A DNA stretch of 64,000 bases from Prorocentrum cordatum (taxonomy: Eukaryota > Sar > Dinophyceae > Prorocentrales > Prorocentraceae), in NCBI GenBank assembly GCA_963575745.1, contig CAUYUJ010007469.1:123716-187715 (forward strand), given 5' to 3'. Positions within the stretch are counted from its first letter, which is position 1; each line of letters begins with the position of its first letter. Both the position numbers and the translations under genes were made by a program. The notes beneath the pieces are model-generated. The model ran no database searches. It saw only the letters and a program-made list of their open reading frames with translations, and had not been told where the DNA came from. Shown here piece after piece: positions 39,640 to 50,560 of this stretch.

Positions 39640-40920
39640 TACATAATATCAGTCATAACCGAGCGCCCGCGATAATAAAGCAGACCACTCCGTCTGCGCC
39701 CCTGAGTGTTGATTATTACGGGCCAAAACAGAGTTGGTCGGGGGAGAGGGGCGGTGAGGCCAAACTGCGTTATCGCCGGGGAAAGTGCGACTCGAAGGTG
39801 CTATCTTATTATGTCGAGTAGCAACAGTTCACGAATGTGTGGCAGGGCTATGGATTCTCAGAGTATTACGGACGTGTGGATGGGCTATGGGGACCGAGAG
39901 TCCCGAGGCTATTAGTTTACAGTAGACACATATGTACATGCGAATTCCTAGGCTCCCGAGGAAAACATCCCAGCCCGACCTCTGTTACATACGAGTTGCC
40001 TGGACGAGAGGCTTATGATCCCCCCTGGACTTGATTTGTATGAACCCATGGGCGATGTTTATCTGGGGCATAGGGTTAGTAGGTCTTGAGGATGTAGTAC
40101 TACTATGGCGCAGCAGCTTGTTCTAAACAACGAATGACGCACGTTTTTTTTAATGGCGTGAGCAGGGGCATCATTTGTGGGATTGACGATTTGGTAGGGT
40201 GCGAGGTGGTTGGTGCATATGGGTAATTTCAAAAAGGGCCTTGCCTTCGAGGATAGATGGAGTTGACGTCTCTTCCGCGGCGGAAGGTCGGCGGAAGTAA
40301 AACGAGGCCGCATCCGCCGGCGGGAGGCGGCGGAAGGTGGCGGAAGTAAAACATCGACCTCCCAAGAGGTGAACACGTTTTTGGGTTCAGGGTTTCTGAA
40401 GTCGCCCATATGGAGCAACGGATGGGAGGTAAACGGAGTGTGGATGGCAATTCGTCAGGGTTCGGGGTGCCTGGTGCGACCCATGGCACAACTTATGGCT
40501 CAACGTGTGGAAGGCAGACAGAGTGGGCCAATTGAGATTCCGAGCGACGCAGGGTTGTATGGCGCAGCTTGTGGCGCAACCGATGGACCACTGACGGAAT
40601 ACGTGAAACCGCACGTCGTCCTGGCGCCGGGGCCTTCCGTCGCTTATGGCGCAACCCGTAGGAGGATTGCAGACAGAGTTGGGAAAGCGTGTTCCGTTGG
40701 TTTGCCGGGACTCGGTGCATGGCCCAACCAGTCGTAGGTAGCATGGCCCGTGGAAACACCCCGATTTGACGGTGTGGCCAGTCGCTTGGCGGAACATGTG
40801 CCCGAACAACTGGCACGGTTCTTGAACGCTTCCTCCTCGTCCGCAGCACTCGTTCTGCGTCTCTTTCTCCTCCTTCCTCCCCCTCTTTTTTGCTGTGCGG
40901 TGCTGCTCATGCATAGCGCT
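39640..40920. other. Unique-looking, lower-GC stretch without a recognised gene
   Basis: Short open frames only (under about 125 codons), none with recognisable motifs. 40260-40350 contains a repeated GGCGGAAGGT.GGCGGAAGTAAAA phrase. The segment is less GC-rich than the exons above and might be ancient intergenic sequence. Confidence 0.35.
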
Positions 40921-41101
40921 TGGTCCTGTCATTGCCATCCTCTTCTGGGCTGACCATGAGCCTTCGATCCAGATCCAGATCTAGATCCCCCCAGGGTGGC
41001 TTGAGAGGAGGAGGAGGAGGAGGAGGAGGAGGAGGAGGAGGAGCCATTCCGGATCCGTCTTGGTGGCTCTTGGGGGAGGGGCTCCTGGGTCCCTCCGCCC
41101 C

Positions 41102-41435
41102 AGGGCTCCTTTCGATTCCTCCGATTCGATACAATTCGATTTCGGTGGCTTCCGATTCCGATTCGGTTCGACTTCGGATTCCGATTCCCAGACATGACCG
41201 CGTCGTGAAAAAAATCAGGACGGGAGGTTTTATCTATTGTCGGCCACGGGGGGCCCTCGCCAGGCCTCGGGAGCGTCAAACAACGACTCGGGACGAAAAA
41301 CCGGTCCCGGGGAAAGTCCAGGGGCGCCGTCCTGAAACAACGAGGATTTCGCATGTTTGGGTCTGGATTCCGCTTTCTGGGTGGAGCCTTACTGGCCTGC
41401 CGATTACTGCCCGTTCGACTCTTCCCCGAGCATGC
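41102..41435 (+). mobile_element. X-family element X3 split by a nested Y element
   Basis: The left piece AGGGCTCCTTTCGATTCCTC, CGATTCGATACAATTCG runs to 41186. Y3 (41187-41361) intervenes, and X words resume with TCTGGATTCCGC and TGGCCTGCCGATTACTGCC. The insertion point differs from that in X2, so Y has entered X at least twice. Confidence 0.65.
41187..41361 (+). mobile_element. Y-family TIR element, copy Y3
   Basis: CCCAGACATGACCGCGTCG at the left, GGATTTCGCATGTTTGGG at the right; ACGACTCGGGACGAAAAACC and GGTCCCGGGGAAAGTCC inside. Confidence 0.8.
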
Positions 41436-41454
41436 AGGGCTGCATGCCTCTTGC

Positions 41455-41564
41455 GGGGATGATGATGCTGCTGCAGATGATGAAGATGATGATGACGATG
41501 AAGATGATGCTGCTGATGCTGATGTGATGATGTGTTGATGTGGTGATGATGCTGATGCTGACGC

Positions 41565-41638
<74 letters not shown>

Positions 41639-41760
41639 CGATGATGCGATGATGTGTTGATGTGATGATGATGTGATGTTATGATGATGGCCATCAGCAT
41701 CATCCCATCATCACATCACCAACATCATCAACGACATCATCATCATCAACATCAGGCCAC
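41455..41760. repeat. (GAT)n / (CAT)n microsatellite
   Basis: GAT triplets, pure over about 41565-41638, then GATGTGATGATG variants, then CATCATCA from 41695, so the ends could fold back on each other. Confidence 0.95.
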
Positions 41761-42067
41761 TTGTGGAGCGCTCTGGCGATCGGAGGGCCGTCGATCATTC
41801 AAGGCTGAACGGTCCGCGTGAGCGACGCAGAAGAACGGGGTCGTCTGCGCCAACATTGGCGCGTAAGCTACCCGCATAAGGTCGCGCGGAAGCGCCCTCG
41901 CTTCAAGTGTGGCGCGCCGCGCCGGCGGCCCGCGTTAGCCGCGGCGTAAGGTCGCCACGTAATCTCGCGTAAGTCCGATTCGTTTCGCCGCCCATGTGGT
42001 GTCAGAAACCAGCACGCAGGTCGTCACGACGCGAACTCGCCCCGCAGGCACAGTGAATCAAAAAAAT

Positions 42068-42300
42068 CGGCCTGGCAGCATCAAGCAGTGGCGACGCGTC
42101 CTGGCTCGCCTATAGCCCCACCAAACAATGTTCCAATAACCTTTTGTGGCTTTCACGAAATGTTCTTGGAACATTTCTAGCGGGGTCTGCCTTGTTTCAA
42201 CACATCGGGTTTATGTTCTAAGAACATTGCTCTTTGTTCTTAGAAAGTTGTTAGGTTTTAAGAATATAGGCATGCAGGGACGGTCGGACCCTGCTCAACA
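42068..42300 (+). repeat. U-family dispersed repeat, copy 2
   Basis: ATCAAGCAGTGGCGACGCG, TCCTGGCTCGCCTATAGCCC at the left; ATAGGCATGCAGGGACGGTC at the right. The AT-rich middle has several TTCTAAGAAC-type palindromes (AAGAACATTGCTCTTTGTTC). Confidence 0.65.
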
Positions 42301-42451
42301 GCAGGTGCGACACAGACGTCTCAGAGCCTCCGATGGCCCAGGGGGGCAGCTCCCTGGGGCACGTTGTTGTCCTCAGCGGTCGACGAAAGGTGTGCCCCAC
42401 GAATTCTTGCAGCAGGATGCCTTGTCGCATGTGTCTGCTCACCAGAGAAGA

Positions 42452-42643
42452 CCCAGACATGATCGCGTCGTAAAAAAACAGTCTGGGCGTGAGGTTCTTG
42501 GCTATTGTCGGCCCCGGGGGGCCCTCGCCGGGCCTCGCGGGAGCGTCAACAAAACGACTCGGGAGGAAACGCCTGTCCCGGGGAAAGGGTCGGGACGTCC
42601 AGGGACGCCGTCCTAGGAATGTGAGGACGTCGCATGTCTGGGG
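42452..42643 (+). mobile_element. Y-family TIR element, copy Y4
   Basis: CCCAGACATGATCGCGTCG at the left, GGACGTCGCATGTCTGGGG at the right; GGGCCCTCGCCGGGCCTCG and GGGACGTCCAGGGACGCCG inside. 192 bp. Confidence 0.85.
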
Positions 42644-43276
42644 AGAACCACCACCACCAGCCAGGTGGCGTGGCCGCTAACCGCCCCCCCCCCCGAGCTG
42701 TTGGCACCCCGTTCCGGGCGCGCCCCCAGAGAGTGCTCGGCACGGAGTGCCGCCAGCTCGGGGAGGCGGCCTTTGGGAGCGGAGTCCTATGGAGCTCTGG
42801 TGGTGGTGGCTCCTTCTGCGATCGTGATTTATTGTGCCCCGCCTATCCTGCGCCTCCTGCTCCTTCTCCTGCCCCCCCTGGCGTTCGGGTTATGACTCGG
42901 ATCTCCAGAGGCCGTTTTGGGACGGTCCAGGCACCCCTGGGACGCTCTCGGCGAGGCGCAGCCGCTGGAGCGAACCTCGCAGACGGAGCACCGACGAGTA
43001 CCAACCAAGACGCCCGAGTTCTTTGAACTTTCAGGACGAGCCTCCCGAGCCTCCTCTTCAAGCGCCTTTCGGATGGGGCCAGGACAAGCGCGTTCCAGCG
43101 CGTTCAGGAACGCTTTCAGAGCGTTTCGGAACGCTCCGAGAAGGCCTCGGCCCCCGAGATCTCCTCCAGAGCCGCCGGATCTCAGTGATTCCCGATCTCC
43201 CCTCAGGCGAACCTATCCTCGCTCGGGCTTCGTCTTAGCCCTGTTCCCTCTCGTGGGCGCGGCGGCCTGGCGGCAG

Positions 43277-43398
43277 GTGCACCCGTGGTTCGGGTGCAGC
43301 GACTTCGACTGGCCCGCGGTCGGGGCACGCACCATGGCCGCGCCCTTCGTCCCTGCGGCCCTGCAGGGGCTCCAGGACCGCGGGCGCCGCTGGCGAGG
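43277..43398 (+). CDS. AGC-type protein kinase C-terminal exon (fragment)
   Basis: After an acceptor CTGGCGGCAG at 43276 the frame reads VHPWFGCSDFDWPAVGAR, TMAAPFVPAALQG. This matches the end of AGC-kinase catalytic domains (HxWF-x-x-hDW followed by APFxP), for example in PKA-like enzymes. No upstream kinase exons (glycine loop, HRD, DFG, APE) are visible in the preceding kilobases, where there is only Y4 and a dispersed repeat (43060-43180, also at 63570-63690). The exon's 3' border is uncertain. Either introns are very long here or this is a stranded gene piece. Confidence 0.5.
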
Positions 43399-43424
43399 GG
43401 GGAGGTCCTCCGGAATACAATCGG

Positions 43425-43600
43425 CGGCGAGGGAGGGGGGGGAGTTGAGAAGGAGAAGGCCTTCTCAGAAGGCGGCGGGACTTCTCAGAAGCCGTCGCGC
43501 CCTGAGCAAGTTTTCTGTGTCTCGGGGGAACTTCTGAGCCTTCTGAGAATGCCTTCTCCTTTGCACTTCCCCTCCTCGCTCGCCGCCGATAAAAGGACCC
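43425..43600. mobile_element. CTTCTGAGAAGG palindromic element
   Basis: GAGAAGGAGAAGGCCTTCTC, AGAAGGCGGCGGGACTTCTC and, near the right end, TTCTGAGAATGCCTTCTCC resemble the arms of the big palindrome at 32617-33094. Central word CTGTGTCTCGGGGG parallels CTGTCTCTTCGGGG there. Confidence 0.6.
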
Positions 43601-43609
43601 TTGACCTTA

Positions 43610-43735
43610 CTCACACGATGAAGACGTAGCCTCAATGAGGTTTCAGTCTTTGCATTAGGGATCATATTTCTGGGCGGCTTGGTTTGATGCGTCTCCAGGA
43701 CAAGAACCCCTATCCCTGATGTTTTTTGGCCGCCA
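43610..43735 (+). repeat. D-family dispersed repeat, copy 1
   Basis: ACGATGAAGACGTAGCCTC, AATGAGGT, GCATTAGGG, ATTTCTGGGCGGCTTGG, TGATGCGTCTCCAG and CCCCTATCCCTGATG. Copy 2 is at 58365-58490 with the same order and few gaps. No coding signal. Confidence 0.7.
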
Positions 43736-44022
43736 AGCTTAGGTCCCCTCCCAATGGGTTAGGGTCACTGCTATCGCTAATCGGGGAGGGAGGCTACTTG
43801 AGCAGGCGGGGGGAAGCGGAGGAGCAGAAGGAGGAGGAGGAGGAGGAGGAATCTGGTCTGCTCGGTCCGGGAATTGGGGAGGGGAGGGGGTCAGCGTGCT
43901 GGAAAAGCGGGGCCAGGCCGTGGTGAGCGCAGCGCGGCACCGTTCCCGCGAGCCTCCCACGGGCAGGCTCTGGCCTTAGGGCGCTCGCAGGCCTGTCGGG
44001 TCTCTCGGTCGGTCAATGATGT

Positions 44023-44151
44023 CTTGGCATCGCTCGGACGTGTGCTTTTTTTCTCGGCGGAAACCATCGAGGACCATCCTGGACCATCGAAGGAAAAAAC
44101 GCGCACGAAGCCGACAAGTACACAGGAAATGGACGTCCGAGCGACGGCAAG
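44023..44151 (+). mobile_element. M-family MITE, copy e
   Basis: CTTGGCATCGCTCGGACGTG and GGACGTCCGAGCGACGGCAAG-type ends (right end 20 bases GACGTCCGAGCGACGGCAAG). ACCATCGAGGACCATCCTGG inside. 129 bp. Confidence 0.85.
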
Positions 44152-44214
44152 ATGCTGTCTTGCAGCGCGAGAACCCCATCCGGCTGAACATCCCTTGGAA
44201 GCCTCTTGGGCTGG

Positions 44215-44965
44215 AGCTGGCCAGAGGTCTGCGGTGGCCCAGCACTGGTCCCGGCGAGCAGGAAGGGGGCCAGGCGAGGTCCGAGGTGTCGGGTTCGAAG
44301 CGGTGTGTTACTTTGGTTTTCGGCCTCCAGGGGCCGCTTTCGGGCCCCGGGAGCAATTTCAGCCTCTCGGAGCTCTCTTGGGAAGGCTCTTGGGGTTGCC
44401 TTGGGCGGTCTTGGGGGCCTCCAGGGCAGTCTTGGGGCCATCTGGGGCGTACGGGTGCCCTCTGGGCCTGTCTTGGAGCATTCTTGGGGCACTCTGCAGC
44501 CGTCTGGGCTGTTCCAGGGAGGAACCAGGGCCCACCGTCCTCTCATGCATGGAGGGTCGGGGCAGCTGTTTTCGGGCCGCGGCCCTCTTCAAAAACAGAT
44601 TTTGGGTGAACAACTGCACCAGACGGACCCAGGTTCACAGATTCTCCTGGGGCCCATTCAGTTCAGACCCCTCGGCCGCGTCCAAGTTGGAATCTGATCC
44701 GGCTGATGATCCCGTGGAAGCGTCCTGGGAACCTCTTAGGGGTTTCGCGGGCGCATCTTGGCGTAATAGTTGCCTTCTCGGCCGTCTTGGGAGCCATGGG
44801 GAGCACGTTTGCCCTTCGTGGGGGCATGGCATTCTGTGCCGTGTCAGTGGTCTCTTGGAGGTTTCTTAGAGGCCTCTCAGAGACATCCTGCAGGTATGTT
44901 CTGCCGTCTTGGAGCCCTCTCGGCAGCGCCCAAATGGGCTTCTTGTTCGTTTGTATTTGGGGCTT
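44215..44965. repeat. H-family copy 3 followed by degenerate CTTGGGGCC array
   Basis: 44215-44370 carries the H words (GCCAGAGGTCTGCGGTGGCC, CCCGGCGAGCAGGAAGG, GGCCTCCAGGGGCCGC). From 44370 to 44965 the short GTCTTGGGGCC/GGAGC texture dominates. No gene. 44970-45540 beyond it shows no feature except the words CGCGTATCCCCACCAGCCC, also found at 52318 and 62118. Confidence 0.6.
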
Positions 44966-45539
44966 CTCGAAGTAGCGGGAGGTATAGTGGTGGACCCCCC
45001 TTGATGCCAGACAGAAGCAATTGCATTGTTCTATGTATGTTCTATGTATGATTTGTGCACATCGGCCTTCTCGGCCGCAGAGCCGAACCCTGATGCCTTG
45101 CCACCCCGATACCAAGCTACCCGGCGATGTTGCGACTATTGATAGGAGGTTGGCGACAGAAGTAAGCCCTTGCCCTCAGAGGTTCAAGAATCGAAGACGG
45201 GGTTTGCTTAGAAGGCAGCTCTAGGCCATCTACCGCCGAGAGGGTAAGTTTGTTTTACAACTTTAGATCCCGAGGGCGGCACGACTGTCTCAGGCCCATC
45301 CCATGAAGCCCTCAACAGTTGACCCATGCGCTCCCAAAGAGGTGTACAGGAAACACAACAGCCTCACGGAATGACTGAGAACCCCCATGACGGCGAGGAG
45401 AACCAGCGTTGTAACTTTCTGAATGGTTCGCGTATCCCCACCAGCCCATTCAAGACCGATGTTTTGGGAAGCTGCCCTAAGAAGGATAGCGTGGCATCAG
45501 TTGGATACCTCGGGGAGCCTCATTGAACTAGAGGCCCCT

Positions 45540-46030
45540 TCCTCTTAGGGCGTCTTGGGGGCCTCTTGGGCGTTCGTGGGTCTTCCCAGGGGCCTCTCAG
45601 GGGCCTTGAGGCCTTCTTGGGCCCTCTTGAGGGCCGTGGGGGTCTTCTGGGAAGCCTGGGAGGGCATCGATCAAATAAAAGGGGCGGCTTTAATTAGAGC
45701 CCCCTCGAACCCCAAAAGTCGTCTCCTGGCGCCGCCTTGGGGCGCTCTCGGGGCGCTCCTTGGCGCTCGTGGGGCCGTCTTGTGGCCTTCTTGGGCCATC
45801 TTGGAGCCATCTTGAGGCCCTAGAAGGCCATCAGGAGCGAAAACATGAGAAAGCACCAAACATAGAATTCCTTGAAGCTTTGGATGGATGCTGGCCTCCT
45901 GGGGGCGTTGTGGGGAAGCTTCGTAGCCACTTTGACCCGTCTTGAAGCGGTCTTGGGGACGTGATGCCGCCTTGGGCTATATGGGGCCCACCTGCAGCCA
46001 TCTTGGGCTATCTTTGGCCTCCCGACGGTC
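45540..46030. repeat. Degenerate CTTGGGGCC-type array
   Basis: Same texture as 430-965. It ends at a poly-C run (46035-46050) that begins the Q repeat, GAAGGGCAATATGGG...CCTGGAGGGCTTG, also present at 63300-63410. Confidence 0.65.
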
Positions 46031-46400
46031 GCCGCCCCCCCCCCCCCCCGACCCAGGGGGGATCATGTGGGAGGGGGGTCAGCCCCTCCCCGAAGGGCAA
46101 TATGGGAGTTGGAAGAGCAAGCGCCCTAGACCACCTGCGCCCTGGAGGGCTTGTTCTAATGCACTCTGGCCCTGCGCGGCGTTGCCTCGTCTGGTTGCGT
46201 GTGGTCGAATCTGGTCTTGTCGAGCGTAGCGCCGTTGTGCTGCTGTGGTCTTGGCGGATCTGTTTGATGAGAGGCTTGGCTTCTCATGATGGGGCTGCCG
46301 CCTGGAGGTTGCGCGTCTTCCTCGGGCCCGAAGCCTGGAGCAATCCACGAGATTTGGCTCAAGACGTCCCCGTTCGACGCCCAGAGACAGCGTCCGCGAG

Positions 46401-49400
46401 ATGCGGACCCTCCGCGCCGCCGCCGCATACCTCCTCTTGGCAGAACCTGCTGCGGCGACCGATGGGGGCGGGGGCGCCGACGCGGGGGCTGCCTCGCCCG
46501 CCTGCGACGGCAACTCCTGCACGGTGGGCGACTACCGAGTGCAGGCGCTCTCCCCCGTCCTGCTCCGCGTGGAGCCGAAGGGCCCCAACGGCTTCGAGGA
46601 CCGGACCACCTTCATGGTGGTGAACCGCGACGGCTTCGAGGGGCCCACGCTGAAGTCAGACGAGAAGGGGCTGATGAAGACGGACCACTACAGCGTCCAG
46701 GTCTCAGACGGGGCGATCCGGGTGTGGGACGCCGACGGGAACGACGTCTACGACTCTGAGGCGAACCCTGCCTGGAACAAGCTGCACTGGCCATCGCCCC
46801 AGTCGAGTCCCGGCTACGCGATCATGGACTATCCTCGGTTCTTCATGCCCGACTGGAAGTGTGCACCCGTCTCCGAGGAAGACGGCGGCCCGAACAACGG
46901 CTACGATTTCAGCAACGACGTCGAGGGCGACACGTACATCTTCTTGCTGGGGAGCGGCCTCGATGGTTGGAGCATTGCACGCAAGGAGTTCCTCAAGCTG
47001 ACAGGTCCTGTCCCTCTCCTTCCCGACTGGAGCTTCGGCACTTGGTTCACGTGGTGGCACTTCTACACGGAGGACGATGCAAAGTCGGAGGTCCAGCGCT
47101 GGATTGACGACAAGGTGCCGCTCGACGTCTGGGGACTGGACATGAACTGGCGCCTGACAGAAGGGGGTGCTGATCTGCAGTACGACCAGCCCAACGGGTC
47201 CGCCTTCCCGGACTACGAAGAGTGGTTCCTCCTCCTCTTCCGCCTCTTCCTCCTCGTCCTCCATTCCTTCTCCTTATAGATAACTCCTCCCTGTCGCACC
47301 CCTAGGCCAGTTTTTGGGGCGGGCCGGGCGTTTCGCCTGAGACTTCCTCACCATTACTGATTCGGAAGCTTAAAAAGCGACAGCAATTTCGCAGGTGGAG
47401 GTTGGCGGGTCGTTTTCCATTTTTGGCTCTCGCCTGGGAGCCGCGCACATTCGCTTGAAACATTTGCCAGAGCTTTACGGATTGAGGGCGGGTCGTGTTC
47501 AACATGTGGCTCTCGCCTTAGCGCCGCGCGCATTCTTTTTGAAGATTTGCAAGAGCTTCACGGATTGAAGGCGGGTTGTTTTCCAAATCTGGCTCTCGCT
47601 TTTGCGCCGCGCACATTCGTTTTACAACACATACAATAGCTTCGCGAAGTGAGGGCGGGTTGTTTTCCAAATGTGGCTCTCTTTTTAGCGCAGCGCACAT
47701 TCGTTTTAAACATTTGCACGAGCTTCACGGATTGAGGGCGGGCCCTTTTCAAACTGTGGCTCTCGCCTTAGCGCCGCGCAAATTCTCTTTAAGCAGGTGC
47801 AAGAGTTTCACGGATTGAGGGCGGCTCCTTTTCAATGTGTGGCTCTCGCCTTAGCGCCGCGCGCATTTTTTAACATTCGCAAGAGCGCCACGGCTGCCCA
47901 TGATCAACGTACCAGAAATGGAGTTTGGGAAGGATTCAGGATTATGCGGGTGCAACAATTATGTTGATTCGCTGTGTTGAAGTCCCAACAATGACGCTCT
48001 GGCATGATTCCAGACCGTCATTACGCAGCAGTCAGGTTGATACTTGGCGTTGAAATCCCGAGAATCATGTTTTGGCATGCTTCAGGATCTTCAAACGGTT
48101 GTCTTCCAACGAGGCAGTTCCCCTAATGGAAATGAGCCGTTGTGGGGGGCCATGAACAGGGAGCTTGAAGGGAGGGTTAATTCCAACACCGTCGATGGCT
48201 CTTGGTTTTACACTGGTTCTCCTCCTCCTCCTCCTCCTCCTCGTCCTCCTCCTCCTGGTTCCGCTGGCTGGACGAGCGGGGGATCCACACCTATTTCAAC
48301 GACCACCCTGGGCAGCAGGCCCCTCAGACGACTCCGGCCGAGATCAACTTCCGTTGGAACGGCTTGACCTCGTGGATGGGCAAGGGGCTCTCGTTCTGGT
48401 GGTTTGACCACAACTGGAAGTTCTCGATCCCCCCTCCCAACGCCGAGCCCCCAGCTGTCGGCTCGGGGACTGCAACCTCCGAGTGGGAGGGGCTCACCAC
48501 TTCTACCTGGGGCTCGCACGTGTTCTACACGATCGCAGAGCAGTACAACAAGAACAACCGTCCAGACGATAAGTTCCATGGCGGGCGCCCCATCATTCTG
48601 TCAATGCAGGCTCCGCACAACGAGATCAGCGGTTATAACGTGGACGCGAACCCCCTTGTCGAGGGGGCCATAGCAGAGCCTCTCGATCCAATGTTCATGG
48701 CCGAGCACCCTGCACATCACAGATACCCTGTTTGGTGGAACGGTGACTTCGCGACAATGAACAACAATTTGGAAGCGATGGTGGACGGAGGAGTTCACGA
48801 CCTCAAGCCTTACGTGCATCCAGATTGTGGCGGCGACGGCTGGTTCACCACGGTTGTCGAGCTCCTGCGCCAGACTCAAATGTGCACATTTGGCACAATT
48901 CTGCGCTTCCACGGAGGGCCCCACCAGCCGTGGATCTACGGAGACTGGTGGGAGGACAACATCCGTAAGTACATTAAGTGGCGCTACATGTTCATGCCCA
49001 TGATCATCGCTGGCGGCCAGCGGGCTACCCAGACAGGCTTCCCATTTGTGGCACGGTGCGACCTGTATTGGCCAGAGCACTGGGAGTCCAGCCAATCTAA
49101 CCACCAGTTCATTTTCCTTGACGACATCCTTGTTGCGCCCATTTTTGATTCCAGTGACAACTATACCGAGAGGGATGTTTGGATTCCGCCAGGTGCTTGG
49201 CAGGATGCCTGGACTGGCGATGTGCAATATGGGCCAGCGGACTTGCATGTTGGACAGCCGCAGGACCGCATGCCTATGTGGATCAGGATGGATGGTGGCA
49301 TGCTTATCTGGACTGACAATCCAGGTCTCACCGTCGCGGACGGAGATTGGTCAACCCTGGTTGTCGAGGTTTGGCCGTGCCCACGGGCTCAGGAGACGAC

Positions 49401-50233
49401 GCGCACCATTTATGAGCGCAGCACCGAAGAGTATCCGCCGAGCCAGGACGTCACATTGTCTACAGATGGTTCTGGCACAGCAACTATCGAGATGACCAAG
49501 TCCGATGAAAAGCGTGCCTGGGTGGTTCGTGTGAACTTGCTCGTTGGCCAGACGGTTGCCAGCGCGAGCGTTGACGGAGAGCCGGTAAAAACTCAGACGT
49601 ACGAGCCCGGGGAAAATGACGATGGCACCTTGTGGCAAGGATATTGGCCGTTCGGAGGCGAGGGAAGTCTCCCTGCGGCGCATGCTGGGAACGTGGTAGA
49701 GCTGAAGGTGCCAGCAGGCACCAGCGCACGCAAAGTGGAGGTTGTCATCGGCGAGGGTAAGAAGGAGAGCGAGAAGCCTAAGGCCAAGGCCACGTCGGCA
49801 CCCAAGCATGGAAAGAAGTCGAAGATGGAGACGAAGCGGGCCGCAGATCAGACGTCCGAGACTCCGCCAGTCATCGGGGCCTCGCAGCTTTCGGTGAAGG
49901 CCGCACAGGGGCTGTCCCAGGGCACGGCGGCAACCGCAGCAGCCGGCATCGGCGGTTGCCTGCTTGCCGTGCTTGCGCTCGCCGGCGTCGCTGCGCGCGT
50001 GGTGCGCCTGCGCGTCCTGGACGGGCGGGTGCAGGTGCCGGGGGTTCAAAGACGGGGTCCTGAGGGGTGGGGTCCACGCGGTGCCTCGAGCAGTGCAGAT
50101 GCACCCCTGGGCCCCCTCCTATCCTCGGGACCCCATCCCCCGGGACCCCATGTCTGAGCCGCCGCAGGTGCCCACGCAGTCGCCAGAGACAGCCGTGCCG
50201 CTGGTGGAGCAGGGCCGCGCCGAGGAGGCGTGA
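46401..50233 (+). CDS. GH31-family alpha-glycosidase, secreted and membrane-anchored, three exons
   Basis: Exons are about 46401-47222, 48256-50034 and 50168-50233 (888 residues). An N-terminal signal peptide (MRTLRAAAAYLLLAEPAAA) is followed by the GH31 beta-sandwich and the barrel. Barrel landmarks are LTGPVPLLPDWSFGTW and VPLDVWGLDMNWR (substrate-binding strand). The likely nucleophile is Asp325 in SFWWFDHNWKF. After RPIILSMQ comes the likely acid/base Asp438 in VWWNGDF, then PYVHPDCGGDGW. A C-terminal distal beta domain precedes a Lys-rich linker (KKESEKPKAKATSAPKHGKK) and one TM helix (AATAAAGIGGCLLAVLAL). The cytoplasmic tail spans exon 3 and ends QGRAEEA. The overall order and length fit GH31 enzymes that release alpha-linked glucose. 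Substrate is not predictable. The ATG at 46401 is chosen because it starts a proper signal peptide. Intron 1 is unusual; see its own entry. Confidence 0.85.
47223..48255 (+). mobile_element. K-family insertion: 1033-nt intron 1 of the GH31 gene with noncanonical edges
   Basis: TGGTTCC occurs at both edges (47223-47229 and 48256-48262), so the exact cut is ambiguous by seven bases. Joining gives GAG-TGG-TTC-CGC-TGG in frame (EEWFRWLDERG), as expected for GH31. No AG lies at the right edge under any placement; a GT donor is possible (GAGTG|GTTCC), but the acceptor would be TG. Inside are a CTC-rich left edge, GATAACTCCTCCCTGTCGC, a minisatellite (47400-47890) and a (CTC)n right edge. The same series of modules recurs at about 61160-62090. 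Confidence 0.75.
47400..47890. repeat. About 84-bp minisatellite inside the GH31 intron
   Basis: Units contain GTGGCTCTCGCCTTAGCGCC, GCGCACATTCG, TTTTAAACATTTGCAAGAGC and TTCACGGATTGAGGGCGGG. About six units. Four more diverged units are at 61410-61740. Confidence 0.9.
50035..50167 (+). other. GH31 intron 2 (133 nt, GT-AG, repeated edges)
   Basis: Donor GTGCAG|GTGCCG, acceptor GCCGCCGCAG|GTGCCC, phase 0. GCAGGTGCC stands at both junctions, so splicing at either copy gives the same product. The intron has short CCCCATCC/GGGACCCC repeats but no clear inverted ends. Confidence 0.75.
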
Positions 50234-50379
50234 TCGAGCGGCCCCTCCTCGACGGTGGGGCTCGCGGCGCGCCGAGGGAGCAGCCGCGCGGGCTCGAGTT
50301 TCGGCTGGGAGCAGCTGCGCCGGGCGCTGCGGTGGGGGCTTTGGTTGAGGAGTATGTGCCCAGGAGCCTTCCGACCCTG

Positions 50380-50560
50380 GGCCGTTCCTTATCGTCAGAG
50401 GAGGAAGGGGCACCCCATACCTCTACCCTTCGCCCGTTTTCCCCTGTTTGAGGCCTCCTGGGCGGCCCCCGTTGCCACCGCTCGATTCGCCTCGGAATCC
50501 TGGTCAGAACGCACCCCGTGAGAGGTCCGGGGGGCAGCAGTATCGGTGCCGTGTGGAGTC
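50380..50560 (+). repeat. W-family dispersed repeat, copy 4
   Basis: GAGGCCTCCTGGGCGGCCCC, TTGCCACCGCTCGATTCGCC, TCCTGGTCAGAACGCACCCC and GAGAGGTCCGGGGGGCAGC, matching 11257 (inverted) and 23870. Confidence 0.75.

Noticed and set aside
41455-41703. Poly-Ile/His and poly-Asp frames
   Set aside because: Pure (GAT)n microsatellite.
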